The position numbers were made by a program, and so were the translations under genes. From a virus, in the IMG/VR virus record IMGVR_UViG_3300033981_000172, positions 1-27,501 of that record: a stretch of 27,501 nucleotides of DNA; one strand, given 5' to 3'. Positions 7,155 to 16,000 of this stretch are shown piece by piece. Within the stretch, counting starts at the first letter, position 1. Each line of letters starts with the position of its first letter. The notes under the pieces were generated by a model. The model searched no databases and was not told the DNA's origin. It saw only the letters and a list, made by a program, of their open reading frames with translations.

Positions 7155-7932
7155 CGCAATGCTTCTCCAGGCTGCTTCTGGTCTTGAAAGATTAATGTAT
7201 AATAAAAATCCAAAGGGGGCTATTAATGATAGTAATGTGGCGCAAATATCAGCAGCCTTATATTACCAAGCTAATGTAATTGCCAAACTAAGCAATAGCA
7301 AAAAGTTTAAAAATTCTTTTAAAAAAATAGTATTTACTCAAATAGAAAAAGATTTTGGAAATTATATAGATGCTCAGGCAAGAACAAAGCCTAAATCATT
7401 TCACCATGTATATGAATGGAAAAAGTCTGGAAATAAGAATGCTAGATTATTTAAGTTAACATCTATAGATTCTGAAGGAATATCGTTTAAAATTGATTTT
7501 GAATTCCTTATGTCTAAGTCATTAGTCCCAGCATCAAATAGTAAACGTAGACATGTATTTGCAGCAAAAGCTTCTATCATGGAAGCTGGCATGCCCCTTA
7601 AAATTGCTCCACGCCATTCTGAGAGGTTAGTATTTGAAGTTGATGGTAATACAGTGTTTATGCCTAAAGGTGCCTCAGTGACCGTTAAAAGGCCAGGAGG
7701 AACTAGTGTAATGAATCAATTTAAATTACAATATTCAAGATTCTTTAGTGGGGAATTGGTAAATAGTTCTATTAAAAAATCTGGATTTAAAGAACTATTT
7801 AATTCAGAGTCACTAAGGGCTCTAAGAATTCCAGCCACAATCAGAACAGTTAAGTACTCATTTTCTCCAAATTTAATTAGATCAATGGCGGACGCAGCAT
7901 CAGAAAAAGCATTTGGAGCGTCAATGATATGA
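7144..7932 (+). CDS. Neck / tail completion protein (HK97 gp10-like position)
   Basis: 262 residues from the TTG at 7144, which has GGAG (7130-7133) ten bases upstream; an ATG at 7159 is the alternative start but lies too far from that site. The protein is Lys/Ser/Phe-rich with no membrane segment. Notable blocks are 'TKPKSFHHVYEWKKSGN' near residue 80 and 'VFAAKASIMEAGMPLKIAPR'. By order it sits between stopper and tail terminator, where neck proteins (Ne1 or gp10-like) are found; the 'SFHHVYEW' type block is one I associate with that group in actinobacterial phages. The C-terminus is helical ('NLIRSMADAASEKAFGAS'). The stop overlaps the next ATG by ATGA. Confidence 0.7.
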   Translation: MESNAMLLQAASGLERLMYNKNPKGAINDSNVAQISAALYYQANVIAKLSNSKKFKNSFKKIVFTQIEKDFGNYIDAQARTKPKSFHHVYEWKKSGNKNARLFKLTSIDSEGISFKIDFEFLMSKSLVPASNSKRRHVFAAKASIMEAGMPLKIAPRHSERLVFEVDGNTVFMPKGASVTVKRPGGTSVMNQFKLQYSRFFSGELVNSSIKKSGFKELFNSESLRALRIPATIRTVKYSFSPNLIRSMADAASEKAFGASMI

Positions 7933-8441
7933 CAGCCAATTTTAAATTAGACGCTATGCTAGAAATAAGAAAATTCTTATGGGCAGAACTATTAGAGGCA
8001 AAGATATTTGATGAGGATGATTATTATAGCGATAACGTAGGAAGTGCAATAGTCCCTATTATTCCAGTCCAACAATCTCCAGAAATGAACCAATTCTTGA
8101 GTGGAAAAAAGCATATAATTTATGACAAGATTGGTCTTTCATACGAGGACAACTGGCTAATATGCTGTGAGCAAATTCTCTTTACAGTTTACTCCACAGA
8201 TGTCTCAGAAATTAATGAAATAAGAAATTTTATGACCGACCTATTTAGGAGAATGGATGACTCTGCAAAAGATGTAAATAGGTTTGAGTCCCTAAATAAC
8301 AAGTTTAAATTCCATAGTATTTTTATAGCCGATATATCCCCTACCGAACCATCCGAAGAGCTAAAAGGCTTCCTGTCAACAGACATTATTTTAGAGGCTA
8401 AATATTCAAGAATAACAGACCAAACTGGTCGATTTCTTTAA
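7929..8441 (+). CDS. Tail terminator / tail completion protein
   Basis: 170 residues. The ATG overlaps the previous stop (ATGA), giving tight coupling. The order helix ('DAMLEIRKFLWAELLEAKIF'), strand ('AIVPIIPVQQSP'), strand ('EQILFTVYSTDVSEINEIRN'), long helix ('FMTDLFRRMDDSAKDVNRF') and strands ('STDIILEAKYSR') matches the alpha/beta fold of tail terminator proteins (lambda gpU/SPP1 gp17 type) that cap the tail tube and bind the head connector. It directly precedes the major tail protein gene, the expected place. The assignment is from position and secondary-structure pattern. Confidence 0.75.
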   Translation: MTANFKLDAMLEIRKFLWAELLEAKIFDEDDYYSDNVGSAIVPIIPVQQSPEMNQFLSGKKHIIYDKIGLSYEDNWLICCEQILFTVYSTDVSEINEIRNFMTDLFRRMDDSAKDVNRFESLNNKFKFHSIFIADISPTEPSEELKGFLSTDIILEAKYSRITDQTGRFL

Positions 8442-8452
8442 ATTGCTTTAGA

Positions 8453-8482
8453 CCTCATTATGCCGTATTATAGGACATGAGG
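8453..8482 (+). other. Imperfect hairpin in leader region before major tail gene
   Basis: CCTCAT (8453-8458) pairs with ATGAGG (8477-8482); further out GCTTT (8445-8449) can pair with GAAGC (8486-8490, one G-U). The loop is 18 bases and there is no T-run, so it is not a standard terminator. It could slow or end transcription from the connector unit or stabilise an RNA end. It lies in the 111-base gap 8442-8552. Confidence 0.3.
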
Positions 8483-8499
8483 AAAGAAGCCTAGCCAGC

Positions 8500-8529
8500 T
8501 TGAACTTAAGATTTAAATATATATATATT
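8500..8529 (+). promoter_or_regulatory. Candidate promoter for major tail gene
   Basis: TTGAAC (8500-8505) and TATATT (8524-8529) are separated by 18 bases. A start near 8536 would put the ribosome site AGGAGG (8537-8542) at the very 5' end of the mRNA. The -10 lies in an ATATAT run, so chance similarity is possible. Confidence 0.35.
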
Positions 8530-8552
8530 GAAATATAGGAGGAAACAAAACT

Positions 8553-9260
8553 ATGGCACAATCCGTAGGTAATGCAAAAAATATTCTCGTTGGTGCGTCA
8601 CCACTGTTTTTATCAACAGTTGACGTAAACGATGCAGATTATATTGCTAACGCAGAAGCAGGTGTAGCGGTAGCTTCAGGTGCAACAACAGTTGGTGTAC
8701 CAGCTTTCGCATCAGGAGTTTCATACACAACTTCATTAAATGCAGTAGATCAAGAAGCAGGTAAGTTTGGATATCGTAACGTTGGTTTTACTAACAACGG
8801 TCTTCAAATTACTTACAACCCAACATACGATTCAGTAACCGTTGACCAATTGCTAGATACAGCTAAGCTGTTTAAATCTGCAATGGAGGTTATGATTGCA
8901 ACAGAAATGTCAGAAGGTACTCTAGAAAACATTGTAGCGGTATTCGGACAGAATGCATCATCTTTATCAACATCAGGAACTGGACTAACTAAGAAAGACG
9001 TTTTAGGTCTTGAGGCAGGTTCCCTAGGAGCGGCTCCAACAGAGCGTCAATTAATTGCAGTAGGTCTAGCTCCAACAGCTAGCTCAACCGCATCAGAGCG
9101 TGTATATTATGCTCGTCGAGTATTGTCTGTACAACAGTCACAATTCTCACTTGCACGTACCACTCCAACCACATTCCCAGTAACATTCCGTCTTCTACCA
9201 GATGCTAACTACTCTGGCTCAGAATACGGTAAGATTATTGACCGTGTGTTAACAGTTTAA
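8553..9260 (+). CDS. Major tail (tube) protein
   Basis: 235 residues, Ala/Ser/Thr/Val-rich and beta-strand patterned, as tail tube subunits are. It would stack as hexamers around the tape measure. The N-terminus 'AQSVGNAKNILVGASPLFLS' and the central 'FGYRNVGFTNNGLQITYNPT' followed by 'YDSVTVDQLLDTAKLFKSA' match tube proteins, where residues around a 'vTvDq' turn begin the assembly loop/helix; the C-terminus 'FPVTFRLLPDANYSGSEYG' is a closing sandwich strand. AGGAGG lies ten bases before the ATG. All eight Arg codons are CGN, like the capsid gene and unlike the rest. A terminator follows, then the chaperone genes, the classical order. Confidence 0.9.
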   Translation: MAQSVGNAKNILVGASPLFLSTVDVNDADYIANAEAGVAVASGATTVGVPAFASGVSYTTSLNAVDQEAGKFGYRNVGFTNNGLQITYNPTYDSVTVDQLLDTAKLFKSAMEVMIATEMSEGTLENIVAVFGQNASSLSTSGTGLTKKDVLGLEAGSLGAAPTERQLIAVGLAPTASSTASERVYYARRVLSVQQSQFSLARTTPTTFPVTFRLLPDANYSGSEYGKIIDRVLTV

Positions 9261-9281
9261 TTTAACTAATTTAAATTATAG

Positions 9282-9305
9282 AGGCCCCCATTAATTTGGG
9301 GGCCT
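9282..9305 (+). terminator. Rho-independent terminator after major tail gene
   Basis: AGGCCCCCA (9282-9290) pairs perfectly with TGGGGGCCT (9297-9305), loop TTAATT, followed by a T-rich stretch. It has the same C5/G5 core and nearly the same loop as the terminator after the capsid gene, so the two may be related copies. Confidence 0.9.
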
Positions 9306-9311
9306 TTCTAT

Positions 9312-9340
9312 TTGTAGTGATAATACCATTATGTTATAAT
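9312..9340 (+). promoter_or_regulatory. Promoter with extended -10, TGtTATAAT
   Basis: TATAAT at 9335-9340 with TG at 9332-9333, plus a weak -35 (TTGTAG 9312-9317) at 17 bases spacing. It follows the tail-tube terminator by a few bases and would drive the chaperone and tape measure unit from about 9347, leaving a leader with AGGAGG (9356-9361) before the TTG start at 9367. Confidence 0.65.
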
Positions 9341-9366
9341 AATTAAGACAATCCTAGGAGGATAAA

Positions 9367-9699
9367 TTGGCTACAACAGTATACGACATAGAAGAAATTG
9401 AACTTCAAAATGGCTCAAAGGTAAAACTAAAACCATTGACTATTAAAGCTTTAAGAAAGTTCATGGCAGAAATTAAAAAAACAGAAACTTCGTCAGGAGA
9501 AGACGAAACACTTACAATTCTAATTACAGCATGCGGAATTGCAATTGAATCTCAGGTACCAGAATTGGTAGCTGATAAAGATAAACTGGAAGATGCACTA
9601 GACATGCCTACCATTAATAGAATTCTAGAAGTATGTGGTGGAATTAAACTTGACGACCCAAACCTTCTAGCGGCAGCGGTTCTGGCTGGTCAGAACTAG
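9367..9699 (+). CDS. Tail assembly chaperone, short form (gpG-like)
   Basis: 110 residues, starting at TTG with a full AGGAGG five bases before it. Beta-strand N-terminus ('TVYDIEEIELQNGSKVKLKP', 'LTIKALRKFMAEIKK') and a helical second half ('VADKDKLEDALDMPTINRIL', 'EVCGGIKL') match gpG-like chaperones that coat the tape measure during tail assembly. It lies between tail tube and tape measure, where nearly all siphoviruses encode this pair. Translation ends at TAG 9697-9699 unless ribosomes slip at 9657-9663. The stop lies inside the predicted stimulatory RNA structure. Confidence 0.87.
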   Translation: MATTVYDIEEIELQNGSKVKLKPLTIKALRKFMAEIKKTETSSGEDETLTILITACGIAIESQVPELVADKDKLEDALDMPTINRILEVCGGIKLDDPNLLAAAVLAGQN

Positions 9700-10025
9700 A
9701 TTTAGCCGCTTTATTAGGAGAAGTTTTTCTTTTAGGTAATTGGAAAAATTACGAAGAATTAGAAGAAAGCCTCTCAATGCCAGAACTGATACAAACATTT
9801 AAGGCAATGCAAAAAACTGAAGATGAGAAAAGAAAATTCTTAGCATCTCTTCAGGGAGTAAACTTAAATGATGAACAAGAAAAAGAAGGTCCTACATTTG
9901 ACGACATACGAAGAAGGGCTCTTGGAGTAAAAGCAAGCGGTAGTGATGTACTATCATTACAAGGAAGCTTTGCCTCAGAAGCAGGATTCGGAATAAACGC
10001 AGGTTTAGGATACTCTAAGGAGTAA
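9367..10025 (+). CDS. Tail assembly chaperone, -1 frameshift fusion (gpGT-like)
   Basis: A fusion of join(9367..9663, 9663..10025), about 219 residues: 99 from the short form, then 120 in the -1 frame. The -1 frame is open only from 9654 (TGA at 9651 in that frame) to TAA 10023-10025, so slippage must occur between 9654 and 9699, and CCCAAAC at 9657-9663 is the only fitting heptamer. The downstream part has 'LDLAALLGEVFLLGNWKNYE' and 'SMPELIQTFKAMQKTEDEKR', then 'DEQEKEGPTFDDIRRRALG', the helical T domain that binds the tail tube protein while the G part binds the tape measure. An internal ATG (9777) exists but has no ribosome site, so separate translation of the T part is unlikely. Confidence 0.82.
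9657..9710 (+). promoter_or_regulatory. Programmed -1 frameshift signal: slippery CCCAAAC plus nested stem
   Basis: C CCA AAC (9657-9663) is an X-XXY-YYZ heptamer in the correct phase of the short chaperone frame. Five bases later AGCGGC (9669-9674) pairs with GCCGCT (9705-9710), and inside it GTTCTG (9679-9684) pairs with CAGAAC (9691-9696) around a six-base loop; both stems are perfect 6-mers. Slippery site, spacer and stem together match the known layout of frameshift sites in tail chaperone genes. Confidence 0.8.
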
Positions 10026-10036
10026 AATTATAGTAA

Positions 10037-13000
10037 ATGGCTGAAGAACAGATAGTCACCCGAATAGTCGCCACGTCCGACTTTTCAAATCTTATCGCAG
10101 ATCTCGGTAAGGTATCTTCAGCCTTAACTAATCTTCAAACAAAATTAAACGCAACAAATAAGAATTTAGCAGCACAAGTTGCTGTAATGAATCGTTCTTT
10201 TGCAGACACACTTAGAAGCACTGGACAATTTTCCACACACTTTGTAAATTTAACATCTGATGTAGATAAATTTGGATCTCAATTAGACAAAGGCCAAATC
10301 AAATTAAAACAATTTTTTCAAGTATATCAAGGACATTTAAAAACTAATGGCGGATTAATTAGACAATTAGCTCAACAACAAGTTCAGCTACAAAATGCAA
10401 TTCTTCAACCTCTTGGCAAAAATGCCGAAGGTTTGATGCAGTACAATGTTCACATTCCAACTGGCCTTGATAAGGTAAAAAGCAAAACAGCTTTAGCAAG
10501 ACAAGAACTACAAATTATGAATCGTGTAGTTCAAGAAGGAGCAAACTCATTAATTAATTGGGGTAAGAATACCCAGTGGGCTGGTCGTCAATTAACCGTA
10601 GGATTAACTGTTCCATTAGCAGCATTTGGAGCTGCATCTGCAAAAGCATTTCGAGAAGCCGATCAAGAGTTAACTCGTTTAACAAAGGTTTATGGTGGTT
10701 TAGCTGCTACATCAGCAAGTGATTTAGGCAAAATAAGAAAACAAGTTACTGAAACCGCATCTGAATTATCTAAAGCATACGGTTCTTCATTTAAAGAAAC
10801 AATTGCATTAGGTGCTGACATTGCTGCAACTGGAAAGCAAGGTAACGAATTATTAGGCTCAATTAAAGAAACAACTCGTCTAGCAGTTCTTGGTGAAGTA
10901 GATAGACAAGATGCAATGAAGGCAACATTAGCAATTCAATCTGCATTCAAACAAAATACTGATGAACTAGCAGAATCAATTAACTTTTTAAACGCAGTTG
11001 AAAACCAGACATCAACAACTCTTAATGACTTAGTAGAAGCAATTCCTAAAGCTGGTCCAATTATTAAAGGTCTTGGAGGTAGCGTAGAAGATTTAGCATT
11101 GTATTTAACTGCAATGAGAGAAGGCGGAATCAATGCATCAGAAGGCGCTAACGCTTTAAAGTCAGGACTTGCATCTTTAATTAATCCAACTAAAGTAGCA
11201 AAAGAAATGTTTGCTGGATTTGGAATATCATTAACTGACATTGTTCAAAAAAATGCTGGAAACACAACAAATACATTATTGGCATTACAATCAGCATTAG
11301 ACAACTTAGATCCATTACAAAAACAACAGGCATTAGAACAATTATTTGGTAAATTCCAATTTGCTCGTATGAATGCTTTATTTGAAAACCTTGGAAAGCA
11401 AGGAAGCCAAACCTTACAAGTAATGGATTTAATGAAAGCAAGTTCTCAAGATTTAGCAAACATTGCTGGTCGAGAATTAAGTATGGTTACAGAATCCGCT
11501 TCTGGTAAGTACAGGAGAGCTCTTGAAGGATTAAAGGCAGATCTAGCTGTAGTTGGCGAACAGTTTTTAACAATAAATACACATCTAATAAATATTGTTA
11601 GTGGAATATTAAAATTTATAGATAAATTACCTGGACCAATAAAAACAATTCTAGCTTTCTTTGGAGGACTTACTGCGGTAGCTGGACCACTTATTATGCT
11701 TACTGGTGTTCTTGCAAACTTCTTTGGTTATGTAATTAAAGGTGCATCTCATTTTAGAGCTATGTTTAAAGGTGGAGAAGGCTGGAGACTCTTAACACCA
11801 GAAATACTTGCAGCAAATAAAGCAGGGTCACTTGCAGAACAAACATTTTATAGTGATGCTAAAGCAGCAGATATATTAAATCAAGCAATATCTAGACTGT
11901 CTGCTTCATATAATAAATTAGCAGCAGATGCATCAAATGCAATAATTCAAACAAACCCAGGAGTATCTACTATGGGTGGAACAAATATTATTGCTGGACA
12001 AAGAGTAGTAAATCCTAATCACCCGCTTGTGGGAGAGGTAGGCACAAGAGCTGCTTCACACCATAATCCAAGAGCATTAATGAGTAAAGGACAAAGAGAT
12101 GCTCAAACAATTCACTCTGTTACCCCAGGATCAATTGATGTAAATCAAAAAATAGGAACTGTTCCTCAAATATTTATGGCAGGGGATCTGCCAAAAATTG
12201 AAGGATTAACATCTTCAAGAGGGGCTTCTACGGGAATAGTTGCTGGAGAAGCAGCAAAGTGGCATTCTCTAATGGGTACATTGTCTATGATGACAAAAAG
12301 AGAAGTTGCAGATTTAAAGAAAGAAATTGCTAGAACAGGAACATTTAGCACAGAAATAAATACTACATTCGGACAGCTTCTTCCAGCAATGACAAAAATA
12401 ACAACCAATGCAGCATCACAATCTGCATTAATTGTTCAACAACTACAAGCAGGAAAAATTACGTTAGATACTGCTCGTGCAAAAATTATTGCAATAAATT
12501 CACAGCTAGAAGCAATGATGGCGCAAACAACTGCTCAAGTTGCTGCAGATCTTGGAAGAACCGCTAATTTAACACAAGTTCCTTTAATTAATCAGCCAAT
12601 AGTTGGACCTACAGGTAAAGCAAACATTAAAGAAATTTTTAGACCAAATAGGCCAGCATCAAAAATCATAGATAAAATTGCAAGATCTCTTGGGGTAAGG
12701 ACATACGGGGCAGGATATTCAACAGAAACAACAATGCCAAAGAAATTTGCAACAGGCGGAATGGTTGTTCCTGGGCCAAGATCAGACACAACAGATACTC
12801 AATTTATGAATTTGGTAGAGGGAGATATTGTATTAAATAGAAAAGCATCAGATAATTTAATGGGTTACAATCAAGGTGGAAAAGTAGTACCAGCAATGGT
12901 AACTCCTGGAGAAATTATAATTAATAATCCGACACCATCAGAATCTGAAATGCTATTAGCCTATAACAATCAATTTGCAGTTGGCGGCAGGGTTGTAGCT

Positions 13001-16000
13001 TCAAAAAATAATTATGGAATTCCCTCTCTTGTTGCAAAATACGCAGCAGCCTCCAAAATTTTCTCAGGATTTAGATCTCCAGGTAAAGAGTACTATAGAG
13101 CAAGTAGAGGGGTTATGGATAGAACTGGCTCTACTACTCAATCATTTTCAGAACCTGGATCTTTAATGAGATTTAATGATTACAGATTAACTAGAGGTAG
13201 TGTTTATAAAAATGAAAGTAATAAAAATTATGGAATAACCCCCACACTTCCTGGACAAACTTTAACTCACGCCTATAGTCCTTCTTTTATAAAAAGACTT
13301 AAAAAAATGGGCTACGGTCCAGACGATAATATTCCAGTAGATGTTTTAAAATCAATAGGCGTACCAGTACCATCTGGAGCAAAGTACGTAACTCTAAAAG
13401 CTTTATCTAGTACATGGGTTAAAACTTCAAAAAGATTTAATGAAGCTATAAAAAGTAATTTACCAGAAACAAATACAAATGGAACTGGCTGGAGAGACAA
13501 CTGGGAACCTGTTGGCCCTGAAAGCATGCAAAGTTTACTTATAAAATTAAAATCAATGGGAGTAATGCCAATTGAAGCAAAAAGAATATCTGAATACGCA
13601 GGGACTAGACTAAACGGTTTTGTTTCAAAACATAAGGGCCCCATGACAGAATCTGATTGGGGAAGATACGTAAATGCTGCTGAAATTGGTGGCATAAATG
13701 ATAGCAGTAAAAGAAGTCATGGCGGTTCATTTATTAGAGGCATAAGATCAACACAACAAAATAGATATAACAAAGAAGACTCCGATCTATTATCAGCTAT
13801 GAACATGGGCGGAAAAGTTAGAGGATATAATCGTGGTGGAGTTGTTGGTGGACGAGTAAAGCGTGGAAAAAATAATTATGGAATACCGTCTGTTATGGGG
13901 AATCTTGGAACAACAGCTGCTTATATAGGTGGCAGTACTGCTGGTGCAGCATTAGGTCAAAAAGCTGGCGGAAACTTAGGGTCTTTAGCTGGAATGATAC
14001 TTGTCCCAACCATACTGCAATCTATTATGCAAAAGCTTGGCCAGGTATCTGCACAAGGAACATCAACTGCTGGAATACTTGGAAGGCTTGGACCTTTATT
14101 AGCAAATCCATATGTAGCAGCTGGTGCCGCAATAGTAGGAGTAACAGCAGCTTTAATTAAATTTAAAAAGAATCAAGAAGAATCTGCTAAGTTAAATAGA
14201 CTAGCATTTTCTGGTGGTGTAAAACCAATTAAAGATTTTGACTCACAATTAAAGCAAGTTACAAAAACAATAGAAGATACCAGAGCAACCGCAGCGTTAT
14301 TGCATGCACAAATGAATACTGCTGGACTATCTGGTTTAACATTAACTATAAAACAATTTGCTGACTTAAGAGAAAAAGTAAAGTCTACGTATCCAGAATT
14401 AGTTAAATTGTTTAAAGAGACACCATCGGATAAATTAATCACAGTTGCACAAGGATTAAAAGCTCAATTTGTTGCTGCTGGAGAGTCAGCAGCACAAGCT
14501 AATGCAAAGATAGCTGCATTACTTGCAGAATCTGGAAAGTCTGGTTTTATTCAAATAGTACTAGGAGATAAAGGGCTAGCTGGCATTACAAGTGCAAAAA
14601 CTGCAATTGAATCTATGCTTGTTGCTATGTCTAAATTTACAGACAGCAAAGATAGGGCTGCTGGACTACTTCAAATATTTTCATCAATGGGAGACTACAT
14701 AGAAAATGCCACAGATAAATCTTTAGCGTTAAAAGAACAATATAATGCAATAGAAAAATCTGGACAAGGTAATGTAAAATTAACTCAAGATCTAATAGTT
14801 GAAATATCAAAAACTTCCCCAGGATTAGCTGAAATATTAAGCACATCAGATGATGTTGAAACGGCTTTGTCAAAATGGAGAATTGTTCTTGGCGGAGTTC
14901 AAAAAGATTTAAGCGGATTAGATAAAGGACAATTAAAAAAACTTGCTTTTGCAGTAGAAGAAGTAACCAATAACTACAATAAATTATTAGATGTTACAAG
15001 CAAAAAAGCTCAAGAAAATTCCTTAACTGGAAAAATGGCCAAAGACATTGACGCCTTTAATAAAAAACAAGCAACTGCAAGCAAAACAGCAATTCAAAAT
15101 CTTGAAACTCAAATTAGCTTAAAGAATAAACAAATTGAACAAATTAAAAAAGAAGGCGATGAAAGAAAGAAAGCTTTAAGAGATCAGCAACAGTCTGAAG
15201 ATATTAAGCTTCAAATACAGCAAGAGCAATTAAATTATCAAACAGCTCTTGCTAAAGGTGATATGGTTGGTGCCGCACAAGCACAAATTAGTATTCAAAG
15301 ACTTGTTGGAGCACAACAATTAAAGGTAGCAGAAGATGCAATAGACAAGGCAGTACAATCTAAGATTGATGCTTTACAGGCACAAATAGATGTTTTAAAT
15401 AAAAAATCTACAGCAGTAAGCAACGCAGCTTCAACAGCAAAGCCAAAAGAATCCCCACTTACAGGAATTTATCAACAAATTCAAGGTGTCTACAAAGACA
15501 GGGCTTTAGAAAACATAACAGAAGAAGAAGCACTTACTCAATTAAATGATTTAATTAAAAAATTAGAAAGAACACCAGGAGGAAATAAATACTTAAAAGA
15601 TTTAGGAGTAACAGAATCTGTTCAAAATATAACTCGTGACGACGGTCAAACTATTGTTGGAAAAATAAACACAGATTCTGTACAAGGAAATGCTTTATTA
15701 AATTCTTTAAAGAAAGGGTCAGATGTTATAGCTGGCAAACAGCTTGTGGTATTGCAACAAATACTTGCAGTATTAAAAAATGAACCAGGTAAAACTTATA
15801 CACCAACACAAAATCAGACTCAAAATGCTGGTGCAACAACTGCAGCTGGCGGAACCTACGCAGTAGGTACAATTAAAAATTATACAGATTCAGCTAGCAG
15901 TATTAAATCTGCAGCATTAAAAGCATTTTCTGATAGTAGCACTGGACGTGCAACAGTTGGAAATAGAACATATAGATTATTTAAATGGAATGATAGAGCT

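Noticed and set aside
9777-10025. Separate 82-residue gene starting at ATG 9777
   Set aside because: The same frame is open upstream to 9654 with coding character and there is no ribosome site at 9777. It is the downstream part of the frameshift product.
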